Of a DNA stretch of 64,000 bases, positions 48,169 to 59,719 are shown in pieces. Both the position numbers and the translations under genes were made by a program. Each line of letters opens with the position of its first letter. Within the stretch, counting starts at the first letter, position 1. Source of the DNA: Dasypus novemcinctus (Eukaryota; Chordata; Mammalia; Cingulata; Dasypodidae); contig NC_080686.1 in the NCBI RefSeq assembly GCF_030445035.2, positions 578,731 to 642,730 of the forward strand, in the 5' to 3' direction. The notes beneath the pieces were generated by a model that was not told the origin of the DNA, searched no databases, and saw nothing but the letters and a program-made list of their open reading frames with translations.

Positions 48169-49085
48169 GGACACAAAGGCCTCTGAGCTGACTACAAAGG
48201 AGTATCCAGGGATCTACCATCCCCAGAAAGAGGAGAGAGAGGGGCACTGCCTAAGGCTGATAGCTTCTGACCCACAGTTCTGGTCTGCTGTGTCCCACCA
48301 GCCCTTCCAGGCTACCTTGGGACACTAAACAGGACTGGAGAAATCCAACATTCTCAATCTCCCTCTCTTATAGCTGGCACTGATTGTTGAGGATGTACCT
48401 TCCCAGAAAACAGGGAAGAGAGGGACAAGATCTAAGGCTGACTCGGGTTTTGACCCACAAATTTGGTCTGTTGTGTCCCACAGGCCCTTCCAGGCCAGGG
48501 AGGCCTTGCCATTGTTTGCCTTAGGAGGCTGCAAGAGAGTAAAGAAATCTGACCCTCTCAATCTCCTCTATGAACAGGGACTGATTGTTGAAGATGGAGA
48601 AGGGAGTGGAATTATTTCTTACCCAGAAAATGGGAGGGGGCTGCCAGAGAAGGCTAGAGACTTTTTTTATAAGAAAGTTCAAATTACAAGGCTCTTAGGC
48701 TCCAGGTAGGACCCTTTCAGATTGATCCAGGCTGTGTTACAGCAAAAACACTCTAAACATGCATTGAACTGAGAGGACTGTCAAAGAGTGCCATCTGTTG
48801 GCAGAAATAGGTAGTACATATGAGAAAATAAAAAATAAATGAGGCATTTTCTGACCTTTATAGCTTTCCTCCCAAGGCCCTAGGAAGTAGGTCTGCAACC
48901 CATTACTGGGTGCAGAGCACACCTTTGAGCAACTAACAGGGACAAGCCTAATGATCCAGGTTGAATCAAGAATCAAAGAGCAACAGTAACACACAGCCTC
49001 CTGCCACTAAATCCCAACAAAAGACAAAGAAATTGAGCATCTGAGTAAACTACATACTAATCAGGTGCCTAGAATCAGCAAAAAT
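48169..49085 (+). promoter_or_regulatory. L1 5'UTR with ~190-bp tandem units
   Basis: Two tandem units. The block tgacccacagttctggtctg (about 48270) recurs as tgacccacaaatttggtctg (about 48450), and the phrase actgattgttgaggatg (about 48378) recurs near 48578, an offset of about 180-200 bp. A unique part ending ccaggttgaatcaagaatc (about 48957) matches the reverse complement of the minus-strand L1 leader near 62510-62535. It leads into ORF1. Confidence 0.65.
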
Positions 49086-50110
49086 TTATGAGCCAGAAGA
49101 AGAAAATGGAAGACATAACCCAGGAAAAGGAATATATCAAAGTCCCAGAAGAGATGCAGGATTTGAGAGAACTAATTAATAAGATGTGTACCAATTTCCA
49201 AAATTAAATTCATGAGTTGAAGGACAATATGGCTAAAGGGATGAATGACATCAAGAAGACGTTGAGCAAGCAAAAAACAGAATTTGAAATGTGGAACAGA
49301 AAAGCAACAGAGCTCATGGGAATGAAAGACACGATAGGTGACATCAAAAACACATTAAAGGTCTACAACAATTTCAGGCAGACTTGAAAGGACAGAAGAA
49401 AGTATAAGTGATACCAAAGACAGAACAGCTGAAACTGAAGAGAGAAAAGAACAGAGGGAGGAAAAAAATGGGGAAAAAAATTGAGCAGAGGCTCAGGGAG
49501 ATGAATGACAACAGAAAACGGACAACAGCATACATGTCATGGGAGTTCCAGAAAGAGAAGAGAAGGGAAAAGGATTAGAAATAATATTTAAGGGAATAGT
49601 AAAAATTTCCCAATGCTCACAAAAGGAATGACCCTGCATGTCTAAGAAGCCCACCTTATCCTAATCAGAATAAATCCAAATAGACATACTCCAAAAGATA
49701 TATTATTCAGAATGTCAAAAGTCAAAGATAAAGAGAAAATTCTGAGAGCAGTAAGGCAAGCAAATCAACATATACAAGGGATGCCCAGTAATAGTATGGA
49801 TTTCTCATCAGAAACCATGGAGGTAAGAAGAGAGTGGTATGATGCAATAAGGAGACTGAAAGAGAAAAACTACCAGCCAAGAATTCTGCATCCAGCAAAA
49901 CTGTCCTCCAAATATGAAGGTGAGTATAAAATATCCACAAACAGAAACTAAGAGAGTTTGTAAAAGAGAATCCAAATTGCAGGAAATAATAAGGAAGCCA
50001 TAGAGCCTGAAAGAAAAAGAAGAGAAAGGCCTGGAGGAGAGTAGGGAAAAAAGAAGAGCAGAAAGGATAACCAAGAGAAAAAAGACACCAAAATATGACA
50101 TGACACATGA
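49086..50110 (+). pseudogene. L1 ORF1 pseudogene
   Basis: Coiled-coil-like first half (49100-49500), then the conserved C-terminal region with the frame 49712-49951 (KVKDKEKILRAVRQ, then an arg-rich segment before an in-frame stop). Homologous to 39300-39730 and 23160-23530. Broken by several stops and frameshifts. Confidence 0.75.
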
Positions 50111-51871
50111 AAACCAAAGAATAAAATGTAGGAAGTAAACAATGCATTTACAGTCCTATCATTGATTGTTAATGGATTAAATGCACCAAACAAAAGATAT
50201 AGATTGACAGGATGGATAATAAACACATACGCCATCCATATGCTGCTTACAAGAAACTCACCTTTGACTCACAGATACAAACCAGCTATAAGTAAAAAGT
50301 TGGAAAAAGGTACTCCATGCAAATAGTAACCAAAAAAGAGCAGGGACAGCTATACTATTATTGGACAAAGCAGACTTGAAGTGAAAAAAAGTTATGAGTC
50401 AGAGAAGGCCATTATATATTAATTAAAAGGACAACCCACCAGGAAGATATATTTATGCACCTAACCATGGTGCCCCAAAATACATAAGACAAACTCTGTC
50501 AAAACTGAAGGGAGAAACAAGCATCTGTACAATAATCACTGGAGACTCTAATACACCACTCACATTATGAGACAGAACAACTGGACAGAAGATCAACAAG
50601 GAAACAGAGAACTTAACAATAAATGAGTTAGACGTAATGACACACAGAATGCTGCATCCAAATCCAGCAGGTTATACATTCTTCTCACGTGCCCATGGAC
50701 CCTTCACCAGGATACACCACATGTAGGGCACACTGTAGGTCTCAATACATATGAAAAGACTGAAATTATACAAAGCACCTTCTTAGATCATAATGGAATG
50801 AAATTGGAAATCAAGAATAGACAGGAAAAAGGTAACTTTGCAACTGTGTGGAGTCTAAACAACACACTCTTAAATGATCAGTAGATCAAAGAAGAAATTG
50901 CAAGTGAAATCAGTAAATGTATAGACAAATGAAAATGAGAACACAAATTATGAAAACTTAAGGGATACAGCAAAGCCAGTCTGGAGAGGGAAATTTATAG
51001 CCCTAAACACCTATATTAAAAAAGAAGAAAGCGCTAAACTCAAAGACTTAACTGAACACCTAGAGAAATTGGAAAAAGAACAGCAAACCAATCCTCAAAG
51101 AAAACAAAAGGAAAGAAATAATAAAGATTAGAGCAGAAATAAATGAAATTGAGAACAACAACAACAAAAAAAATAGATAAAATCAAAACCAAAAGTTGGT
51201 CCTTTGAGAAGATCAGTAAAATTGACAAATTGCTAGCAAGATTAACAAAGAAGAAAAATAGGCAAATAAATACAATCAGAAATGAAAGGAGGGAAGTAAT
51301 GACTGACCCCACAGAAATAAAAAGAATCAAAAGACGATATTATGAGAAACTGTATGCCAACAATGACAACCTAGAAATGGGCAAATTCCTAGAAAGGCAC
51401 AACCAACCTACACTGACACTACAAGAAATACAAGAATTAACAAACCAACCATATTTAAAGAGACTGAATCCATCATCAAACACCTCCCAACAAGGAAAAG
51501 CTCAGGGCCAGATGACTTCAGAGATAAATTCAACCAAACATTTCAAAAAGAATTAACAACAATCCTGTTTAAACTCTTCCAACATGATGAAGAGGAGGGA
51601 AAATTACCCCACTCTTTTTATGAAGCCAACATCTCCCTAACACCAAAGCCAGATAAAGACACTACACGGAAAGAAAAGTACAGACCAATCTCTTCAATGA
51701 ACACAGAGATGCAAAAATTCTCAACAAAATATTGACAAATTGAATCCAGCAGCATTATTGAAGACTTACACATCACGACCAAGGGGGATTTGTTCCTGAT
51801 TGCAAGGTTAGCTCAACATAAAAAAAAAACCATCAACATAATACACCACATTAAAAAAAATTGAAGGGGAA

Positions 51872-52215
51872 AACGGACTTTGGCCCAGTGGTTAGGGCGT
51901 CCGTCTACCACATGGGAGGTCCGCGGTTCAAACCCCGGGCCTCCTTGACCCGTGTGGGGCTGGCCCATGCGTGGTGCTGATGCGCGCGGAGAGTGCCATG
52001 CCATGCAGGGGTGTCCCCCGCGTGGGGGTGTCCTCCGCGCAAGGAGTGCGCCCCGTAAGGAGAGCCGCCCAGCGCGGAGGAGGGTGCAGCCTGCCCAGGA
52101 ATGGCGCCGCCCACACTTCCCGTGCCCCTGACAACAGAAGCGGACCAAGAAACAAGACGCAGCAAAAAGACACAGAAAACAGACAACCGGGAGAGGGGAG
52201 GGGAATTAAATTTAA
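51872..52215 (+). mobile_element. DAS-type SINE, CpG-rich (young)
   Basis: Head aaacggactttggcccagtg, box B ggttcaaaccc, CpG-rich body, short tail. The flanks attgaaggg (about 51859 and about 52226) form a target duplication that includes A-rich sequence. Confidence 0.93.
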
Positions 52216-52447
52216 AAAAAAAAAATTGAAGGGAAAAAACACATGGTGATCACAATAGACACAGAAAAGGCATTTGACAGAATCCAGCATTCTTTCTTGG
52301 TAAAAAAAAACACTTCAAAAGGTATGAATAGAAGGAAAATGCCACAATATGATAAAAGGCATATATGAAAAACCCACAGCCAACATTGTACTCAGTGGGG
52401 AAAGGTTGAAAGCTTTCCATCTAAGATCAGGAACAAGACAAGGATGC

Positions 52448-52839
52448 TGGGAAACGGACTTTGGCCCAGTGGTTAGGGCGTCCGTCTACCATATGGGAGG
52501 TCCGCGGTTCAAACCCCGGGCCTCCTCGACCCGTGTGGAGCTGGCCATGTGCAGCGCTGATGCGCGCAAGGAGTGCCGTGCCACGCAAGGGTGTCCCCCG
52601 CGTGGGGGAGCCCCCACGCACAAGGAGTGCACCCGTGAGGAAAGCTGCCCAGCGTGAAAAGAAAGAGCAGCCTGCCCAGGAATGGCACCGCCCACACTTC
52701 CTGTGCCGCTGATGACAACAGAAGCAGACAAAGAAACAAAAGCAGACAAAGAAACAAGACGCAACAAATAGACACCAAGAACAGACAACCATGGGAGGGG
52801 GGGAAATTAAATAAATAAATAAATCTTTAAAAAAAAAAA
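52448..52839 (+). mobile_element. DAS-type SINE, CpG-rich, internal 18-bp duplication
   Basis: Flanked by identical 13-bp aagacaaggatgc (52435-52447, 52840-52852). Boxes A and B are intact. Near 52715-52755 the agcagacaaagaaacaa segment occurs twice in tandem, a copy-specific duplication. Confidence 0.94.
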
Positions 52840-53680
52840 AAGACAAGGATGCCTACTATCATCATTGCTATTCAACATTGTACTACAAGTTCTAGCTAGA
52901 GTAATTAGAGAAGAAAAAAAATTAAAGGCATCCAAATAGGAAAAGGGGACATAAAACTTGCACTATCAGCAGATGACATGATCCTATGTTTAGGAAATTC
53001 TGAAATGTCTACAACAAAGCTACTTGACATAAGAAATGAGTTCAGCAAAGTGGCAGAATACAAGATCCACATGCAGAAATCACAGTTCTTGTACAGTAGT
53101 ACTGCATAATCAGAGGAGAAATCAGGGGGAAATTCCATTTACAATAGCAACAAAAAGACTCAATATGTAGGCATCAACTTAGTCAAAGAAGTACAGGACC
53201 TAGATGCAGAAAACTACAAAACAGTGGTAAAAGAAATTTAAAATGCCCTAAACAAATGGAATGACATTCTGTGTTCATGTACTCTAAGACTAAATATCAT
53301 GAAGATGTCAATACAACCTAAACTGATTTATAGACTCATTGTAATACCAATAAAAATTCCAACAGCCTACTTGACAGAAATAGAAAAGGCAATTACCAAA
53401 TTCATTTGGAAGGGAAAATGCACTCAAGTAACCAAAAGCATGCGCGCTTCTTTTTTAAGAAGAGCAACATGGGAGGAATTTCAATGCCAGACCTTGAAAC
53501 ATATTACAAAGCTACAGTGGCCAAAACAGCATGGCACTGGCATAAAGAGAGACTCATTGATCAGTATAATAGAATTTAGAGTCCAGAAATAACCCCCCAC
53601 CTCCATGGTCAACTAGTTTTTCAGACACCCACCAAGTCCATGTTAATGGGGAAAAAGTCCCTTCAATAAATGGTGCTGGG

Positions 53681-54534
53681 TTAACTACCAGGGCAGATGG
53701 CCCCTCTTTGGAAATGGTGTTTATGTGTGATGAATCTGGACTCAGATGGGATCTCCCTTCATAAGACTTTCATGCTAATGTGCTGGAGGTGCAGTTAATG
53801 TTGGGGTTTAAGATATATTTAGGGGATTTGAATCTCTGGACTGACAATGTGATAGCCAGATCCTGAGCCTCAACAGACTCCAGCACCTACAATCTGATTT
53901 ATTGGACTTACCACACTCAGCTAAGATGGAGTTGAAGAAGGACAACCACCACACCATGGAGCCTAGAGTGATTACAACTGAAAATGGGAGGATTGCATCC
54001 AGCATCCAGGTGGAATCTGACCCTCCTCTTGACATAGAGGTGCAATGGACACAACCAATCCAATGTCCACATAGAAGAGGTGGCATTGGATTGGGAAAAG
54101 TGGACATAATGGACAAAGGGTATGGGGAAAGGCAGGAAGAGATGAGAGGTGGAGGCGTCTTCGGGACACGGAGCTGCCCTGGATGGTGCTTCAGAGGTAA
54201 TCACCGGACATTGTAAATCCTCACAGGGCCCACTTGATGGAATAGAGGAGAGTATGGGCCATGATGTGAACCAATGTATATGAGGTGCAGAGGTGCCCAA
54301 AGATGTACTTACCAAATCCAATGGATGTGTCATGATGATGGGAACGAGTGTTGTTGGGGGGGGGAGAGGGGGGGTGGGGGGGTGGGGTTGAATGGGACCT
54401 CACATATATATTTTTAATGTAATATTATTACAAAGTCAATAAAAAATAAAAAAATTAAAAAAAATAAAAATAAAAAAATAATAAAAAAAATAAAAAAATA
54501 AAAAATGCACACAGGAAAAATAAATAAATAAATA
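53681..54534 (+). mobile_element. Family TS retroposon with perfect 16-bp target duplication
   Basis: Flanked by aataaatggtgctggg at 53665-53680 and 54535-54550, splitting the L1 ORF2 phrase that continues after it. 5'-truncated, forward orientation, G-rich run at 54354-54388, then a long impure (A)nT tail 54430-54534. One of the youngest-looking TS insertions here. Confidence 0.93.
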
Positions 54535-55218
54535 AATAAATGGTGCTGGGAGACCTGGATATCTATAACCAAAAAAATGGAATGGAACCCCTATCTTACA
54601 TCCCATACAAGAATCAACTGAAAATGGATCAGAGACCTAGATATGAAAGCACCATAAAACTGCTTGAAGAAAATGTAGGGAAACATCTTAAAGACCTTGT
54701 GCTACATGGTGGTTTCTTGGACCTTACATCCAAAGCACACAAAACAAAAGAAAAAATGGATAAATGGGACCTCCTCAAAATGAAACACGTGTACACCTCA
54801 CAGGACTTTGTCAAAAGGGTGAAAAGGCAGCTGCCTCAGCAGAAGGAAATACTTGGAAATCACATGTCCAATAAGGGATTAAGATCCATGATATGTAAAG
54901 AGATGTTACAACTCAAAAATAAAAAAAGACTCAATTAAATGCAAAAGACATGAATAGATATTTGTCCAAAGAAGAAATACAAATGGCAAGAAAACATGTG
55001 AAAAAATGTTCAATATGAGTAATGATTAGGGAAATGCAAATCATACCTAAGAGATATCTTTTCACACCTATCAGAATGGCCACAATTAAAAAGTCAGAGA
55101 ACTACAAATGTTGGAGAGGATGTGGAGAGATAGGAACTCTTACTCACAATTGGTGGGAATGCAGAATGGTACAGCTCCTGTGGAGAACTGTTGGGCAGTT
55201 CCTAAAGAAGTTGAATAT

Positions 55219-55618
55219 AGAGCAGTGGACTTGGCCTAGTGGTTAGGGCATCCATCTACCACATGGGAGTTCTGTGGTTCAAACCCCGGGCCTCCTCGAC
55301 CCATGTGGAGCTGGCCCATGTGCAGTGCTGATGCACACAAGGAATGCCCTGCCACGCAGGGGTGTCCCCCACATAGGGGAGCCCCATGTGCAGGGAGTGC
55401 ACCCCGGAAGAAGAGCTGCCCAGTGCAAAAGAAAGTGCAGCCTGCCTAAGAATGGTGCTGCACACATGGAGATCTGACACAACAAGATGATGCAACAAAA
55501 AGAAACACAGATTCCCGTGCCGCTGACAACAGACGTGGACAAAGAAGACTATGCAGCAAATAGACACAGCAGACAACTGGGGCAGGGCGGGGATGAGGGG
55601 AGAGAAATGAATAAATAA
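55219..55618 (+). mobile_element. DAS-type SINE
   Basis: Head gcagtggacttggcctagtg, box B ggttcaaaccc, tail gaataaataaa. It inserts in the L1 ORF2 C-terminal region. Confidence 0.92.
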
Positions 55619-55827
55619 AAATGCCAGTGACTCAGCACTATCACTATGGGTCTACACCCAGAATTGAAAGCAGTGATACAAATACACATCTGCACACTCA
55701 TGTTCATAGCAGTGCTAGTCACAATGTCAAAAGCTGGAAAGAACCCAGGTGTCCATCAACTGACAAATGGATAAACAAACAGTGGTATATTCCCACAATG
55801 GAATATTATGCAGTACTTAAGAAGAAA

Positions 55828-56255
55828 TGGGCAAGCGGATTTGGCCAGACAGATAGGGCATCTGCCTACCACATAGAAGGTCCAAGGTTCAAACCCAGGG
55901 CCTCCTGATCCATGTGATGAACTGACCCATACACAGTGCTGATTTTCCCAAGGAGTGCTGTGGCACGCAGGGGTGTCCCCCGCATAAGGGAGCCCCACGT
56001 GCAAGGAGTGCACCCCATGAGGAGAGCCACCCAGCACAAAAGAAAGTGCAGCCTGCCCAGGAGTGGTGCCACACACATGGAGAGCTGACAGAACAAGATG
56101 ATGCAACAAAATGAGGCACAGATTCTGGGTGTTGCTGACAAGAGTACCAGTGGAAACAAGAAGAACACACAGCAAATGGACACAGAGAGCAGGCAACTGG
56201 GGGTGGGGTGTGGAAGGGAAGAATAATAAATAAAAAATAAATCTTAAAAAAAAAA
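55828..56255 (+). mobile_element. DAS-type SINE, older subfamily
   Basis: Head aagcggatttggccagacag, with the cctcctgatccatgtgatgaactg variant shared with 38588-39010. Tail aataaataaaaaataaatct. Box A is diverged. Confidence 0.9.
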
Positions 56256-56690
56256 AAGAAGTCCTAAAACATTTGACAACATCAATGAACCTGGAGGACA
56301 TTATGTTGAGTGAAGCAAACCAGACACAAAAGGATAAATACAATAAATAGAGGATCGCTATGAACTAAATATATTATATAACATATTGTATGATTCCATT
56401 TACATAAAATGTAAATGTAAATCAATTTACAGAGGGGAAATAAAAGTATCTGTGCAAGAATAGCCAAAAAGGGGAGCTGTGAACAGCAGGAAGCACAGAT
56501 GGAGAAGTGATGGATTTACTTTTTAAATTATTATTCAAATTAAGAAAATGCTCTAGTAATGATGGAGGTGATGAATGCACAACTATGTGATGCTGCCAAA
56601 CACCACTGGTTGTGCGGTGAACTGTATGCTTTGTTGATACATATAGATAAAAATGATTTGTTAAAAAAAATGACAAACAGCACTTAAAAA
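56256..56690 (+). mobile_element. L1 3' end (ORF2 terminus and 3'UTR)
   Basis: Completes the L1 begun at 48169: atgaacctggaggacattat, gagtgaagcaaaccagacac, then a 3'UTR resembling 27601-27900. Confidence 0.7.
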
Positions 56691-57490
56691 TGGGAAACTA
56701 TGTAAATAACACTTTCACCGGAGAAGAAACATTCAATTCTTTTCAGCACTAGGGAAATACAAATTAAAATCTGCTATGACATCATATAGACATAGTAAAA
56801 TGGCTAAAATCAAGAAAGATAATACCAACTGTTTAAGAAGATGTGGAAAACCGGGAGCCCTCATACATTTCTAGTTAGAATGCCAAAAGGTGCTACCACT
56901 TTGGGAAACATTTTGTCAGTTTCTTAAAAATATAAACTGGGAAACGGACTTGGCCCAGGGGTTAGGGCATCTGTCTACCACATGGGAGGTCCGCGGTTCA
57001 AACCCCAGGCCTCCTTGACCCGTGTGGAGCTGGCCCATGCGCAGTGCTGATGTGCACAAGGAGTGCCCTGCCACGCAGGGGTGTCTCCCGCATAGGGGAG
57101 CCCCACACGCAAGGAGTGCGCCCCACAAGGAGAGCTGCCCAGGGTGAAAGAAAGTGCAGCCTGCCCAGGAATGGCGCCACCCACACTTCCCCTCCCACTG
57201 ACGACAACAGAAGTGGACAAAGAAACAAGATGCAGCAAATAGACACAGAGAACAGACAACTGGGGGAGGGGGGATTAAATAAATAAATACATCTTTAAAT
57301 ATATATATATATATAAACTTACATCATTGTTGCTAGTTCCACTCCGAGATATCTATCCAAGACAAATTGCTGTACCATGATTCCCACAGCAAGTTCTGGC
57401 CGTCAAAACTGGGGAAAAAATACAAATGCCTATCAACCGGGGCTTGGATAAGAGAAGGTGGTACATCGTAAATAGCTCTGCAGCTCTAAG
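56691..57490 (+). mobile_element. Separate old L1 3' ORF2 relic
   Basis: Shows a second set of ORF2 C-terminal landmarks (cactagggaaatacaaatta, ccctcatacatttctagtta, gatatctatccaag) after the previous L1's end. It is split by the SINE 56939-57300 and ends at the CpG island border. Confidence 0.65.
56939..57300 (+). mobile_element. DAS-type SINE
   Basis: Head gggaaacggacttggcccag, box B ggttcaaaccc, tail with a (TA)n run 57297-57314. Flanked by atataaact copies. Confidence 0.92.
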
Positions 57491-57544
57491 GAGGTAATTT
57501 CATTCAACTAACTTCCACAGAATAAACAAGTTATCCGTGTCTGG

Positions 57545-58215
57545 AAAAATGCCAAAGACTGAAGCAGGCCCCAGGCCCCCGGCCGCCCGCAGGCCCCGTG
57601 AAGGCAGCCCCAACCGCACAGCGGGAGCTTTGGCGGCCGCGTGGGCCAGGCGCATCCTCAGCACAGCGCGGGGACCGCCGCTCGCCCGCTTTTCCGCGCT
57701 GCCGGCGGCGCCCGCAGCCCCGCGCCCCGCGCCCTGGCCCACCCCGCCGCCCCGCACACGTACCGCACACGTACCGAGCTCCGAGCCAGGAGCAGGCCTG
57801 CGTCTGAGAAGGCACCGTGCGCTCCGCCTGAGGGTTCCGGGCCGGCGCTTGCTGCCGGGCGCGGAGCCTCGGCCCGGCCCAAGCACCAGGACACCGCCGG
57901 ACTGGAACCCCTGAGGGTCCGAAAGGTGCAGCCGGCGCGCCGCGTGCTGGGCGGGGCCTCAGGGGGCGGGGCTGAGCGGTGGGGAAAGCTTCTGCGCGGC
58001 CGGCAGCTGGGCTGAGCGCCCGCCACGCCCTTGCCAGGAGCCCCACCCCCGCCACGGCCCAAGGCGGACCCGCGCACGTAGAGCTCCTGCACGCTCCCGT
58101 CCCACTAGACTTCGGGGCCCCTACCTGCATCCTCTGGGAGGAGGGTCTCCCCACCCCCGAGATCCGGCCAGCGCTTGGCAGCCACGTGGATCCCCCTGGC
58201 CAGGAATGGGGACGC
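57545..58215. promoter_or_regulatory. CpG island, probable promoter or first exon of an unknown gene
   Basis: An abrupt block of dense CpG and GC in otherwise AT-rich, CpG-poor DNA. It includes a NotI-type gcggccgc (57633-57640) and two GC boxes, gggcggggcc (57949-57958) and gggggcggggc (57962-57972), of the Sp1 type. On the minus strand a tandem donor-like cg-gtacgtgtgcgg occurs at about 57774 and 57763, downstream of the GC boxes, compatible with a minus-strand first exon (inference). Open frames exist in all six frames because of composition, and none has a recognised domain. High CpG retention implies germline hypomethylation. Confidence 0.75.
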
Positions 58216-58234
58216 CTCCTGGGAGGAGCTGCCA

Positions 58235-58262
58235 GCCACCACCCCCCACCCCCCACCCCCTG
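58235..58262 (+). repeat. C-rich simple repeat
   Basis: A run of CCACC/CCCCCA units at the edge of the CpG island. The complement could form a G-quadruplex. Confidence 0.7.
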
Positions 58263-58675
58263 TTGTGAGATAAATATTCTTCTACATCACAGAAGACTGA
58301 AGCTCAGGGTGCAGCGCAATAAAGGGCAGCAGGAGGTGCGCTGGGTGGGGGGGAACGGGGAATCTCATTGTAAACAGATGGTTACTGGCCCCTTTTCAAC
58401 TAACAGGTCATGATTCTAGGACCCAAGATTATAAAAATAGTTAAAATGAACAGAATTATTGTAGTTTCCCAAGATACGCAGGATTTTAAAGTGGAAAATC
58501 TTCAAGGGAAATTAAGACCTATGAAATGCTATGGTTATAAGTGAATCAACACTTGGAATATTTTAGAGCAATACTTGGGACAAACTATCAGTAATTCATC
58601 TTTTAGGACTTGTGTAATCACTCCAAAGAGATTATTCCTGTAATGTCAAAAAACTATCATATAAATGGAAACTTT
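58263..58675. other. No feature recognised
   Basis: The GC content drops quickly downstream of the island. No repeat or coding signal was recognised. Confidence 0.4.
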
Positions 58676-58775
58676 AAAAAAAATTTTTTATTTAATTGTC
58701 TTTTTTTACGCTACCTTGAGCACAAATGTTACATTAAAAATATGAGGTTCCCACCCCCCTACCCCCCACTATACT
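58676..58775 (-). mobile_element. Very short family TS 3' tail
   Basis: The plus strand reads tttttattt...gttacattaaaaatatgaggttcccacccccctacccccca, the reverse complement of the TS terminus and G tract. A severely 5'-truncated copy of about 100 bp. Confidence 0.65.
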
Positions 58776-58789
58776 ATGCAAATAAAGAG

Positions 58790-59005
58790 AGACAGAATGA
58801 GGATTAATGGCTGGCAGGGGTTGAGGGGAGTGGGGAAGGTGGAGTAACTCCTTTTGGGTCTATGAGCTTTCCTTCAGAATGGATAAAAATGTTCTGAAAT
58901 TAGATAAATTTTATGCACAACATACTGAATGTACTAAGTGCCACAGAATGTACTGTCAAAATCTTTAATTTTATGTTATGTCACTTTCACCTAACAAAAA
59001 ATATA
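58790..59005 (+). mobile_element. L1M-type 3'UTR relic
   Basis: Order ggcaggggttgaggg, cttcagaatggataaaaatg, ttctgaaattagataaattt, gaatgtactaagtgccac follows old L1 3'UTRs, similar to 27700-27850. Confidence 0.6.
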
Positions 59006-59719
59006 CAGATAATGTGAAGTGGAGGAAAAAGAAACTCTCATAATTATAATGCTCTTATAGTGCTTGAAAGGAACACTTTCTTCCTACTATATCTCTCACC
59101 TGCACAGTTCTGAGTTGTCACCTGCTGATGGTAGAGTTCCATGCCATCCAAAAGGACAAGGTGTGCCTACATTGCAAAGGAACCACAAAAATCCTGACTG
59201 GTTCCTGTTCAAGGAATAGGTTTCTCTAGTTCTAAAAATGACTAAAAGCTAGGGTATTAAGTTAAACAAGTATTATCAACACAGACATACTCAAAATGAA
59301 TTAGGAGGAAAAAGGAATTTTGCAATTGAGCAAGTCTCTTGCTAGACTTCATTACTAGTATCAATTAAAGCATTTTTTCTTTTCTGCTCTAGTACAGAAC
59401 CTGGTCAGAGGGTTTTTCTCCTAGCTCACTTAAGCTTCCCCTCTTCTATTAGTGCCTTTGCAGGGTTTTCTCTGACCACATGAACCTTCCCTGCCATTCT
59501 TTATCTCCCATTTCTCCCCTCCTCCCTCCAGTTCCTCCTCCCCCTCCTCCCCCTCCTTCTCTTGCCTCTTCTCTCTCTTCTCTCAGGCTTTTCTAAACCA
59601 CAAGAGGCCATGGCCTCATTTCCATTGTCATAGAACCCTCAAATCCCAAAGAACTGCAGAATCACTCATCAAAGTTGGCAAGTTTTTTATTTTACTTGTG
59701 TAGAAGACATGATCTTTTT
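59006..59719. other. Single-copy sequence with a polypyrimidine tract
   Basis: No gene recognised. Nearly pure C/T runs from 59508 to 59585 (ctcctcc/ctccccc units), a mirror-repeat-like tract on the plus strand. Confidence 0.55.

Larger units (their letters stand above)
50111..55830 (+). pseudogene. L1 ORF2 pseudogene with nested SINEs and a TS copy
   Basis: Begins with tttacagtcctatcattgat, the ORF2 start region. The endonuclease end is near 50780-50830, with the SDH serine replaced (L-D-H). The 137-codon frame 51143-51556 covers the segment ahead of the RT. The RT catalytic region near 52966-52980 reads S-A-D-D. The C-terminal part continues to 55830 around insertions at 51872, 52448, 53681 and 55219. 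Less decayed than the 40241 copy but dead. Confidence 0.85.

Noticed and set aside
57531-58256. 241-codon minus and several plus open frames in the CpG island
   Set aside because: GC-rich composition removes stops in all frames; the translations are Pro/Ala/Arg/Gly-rich without a known domain.
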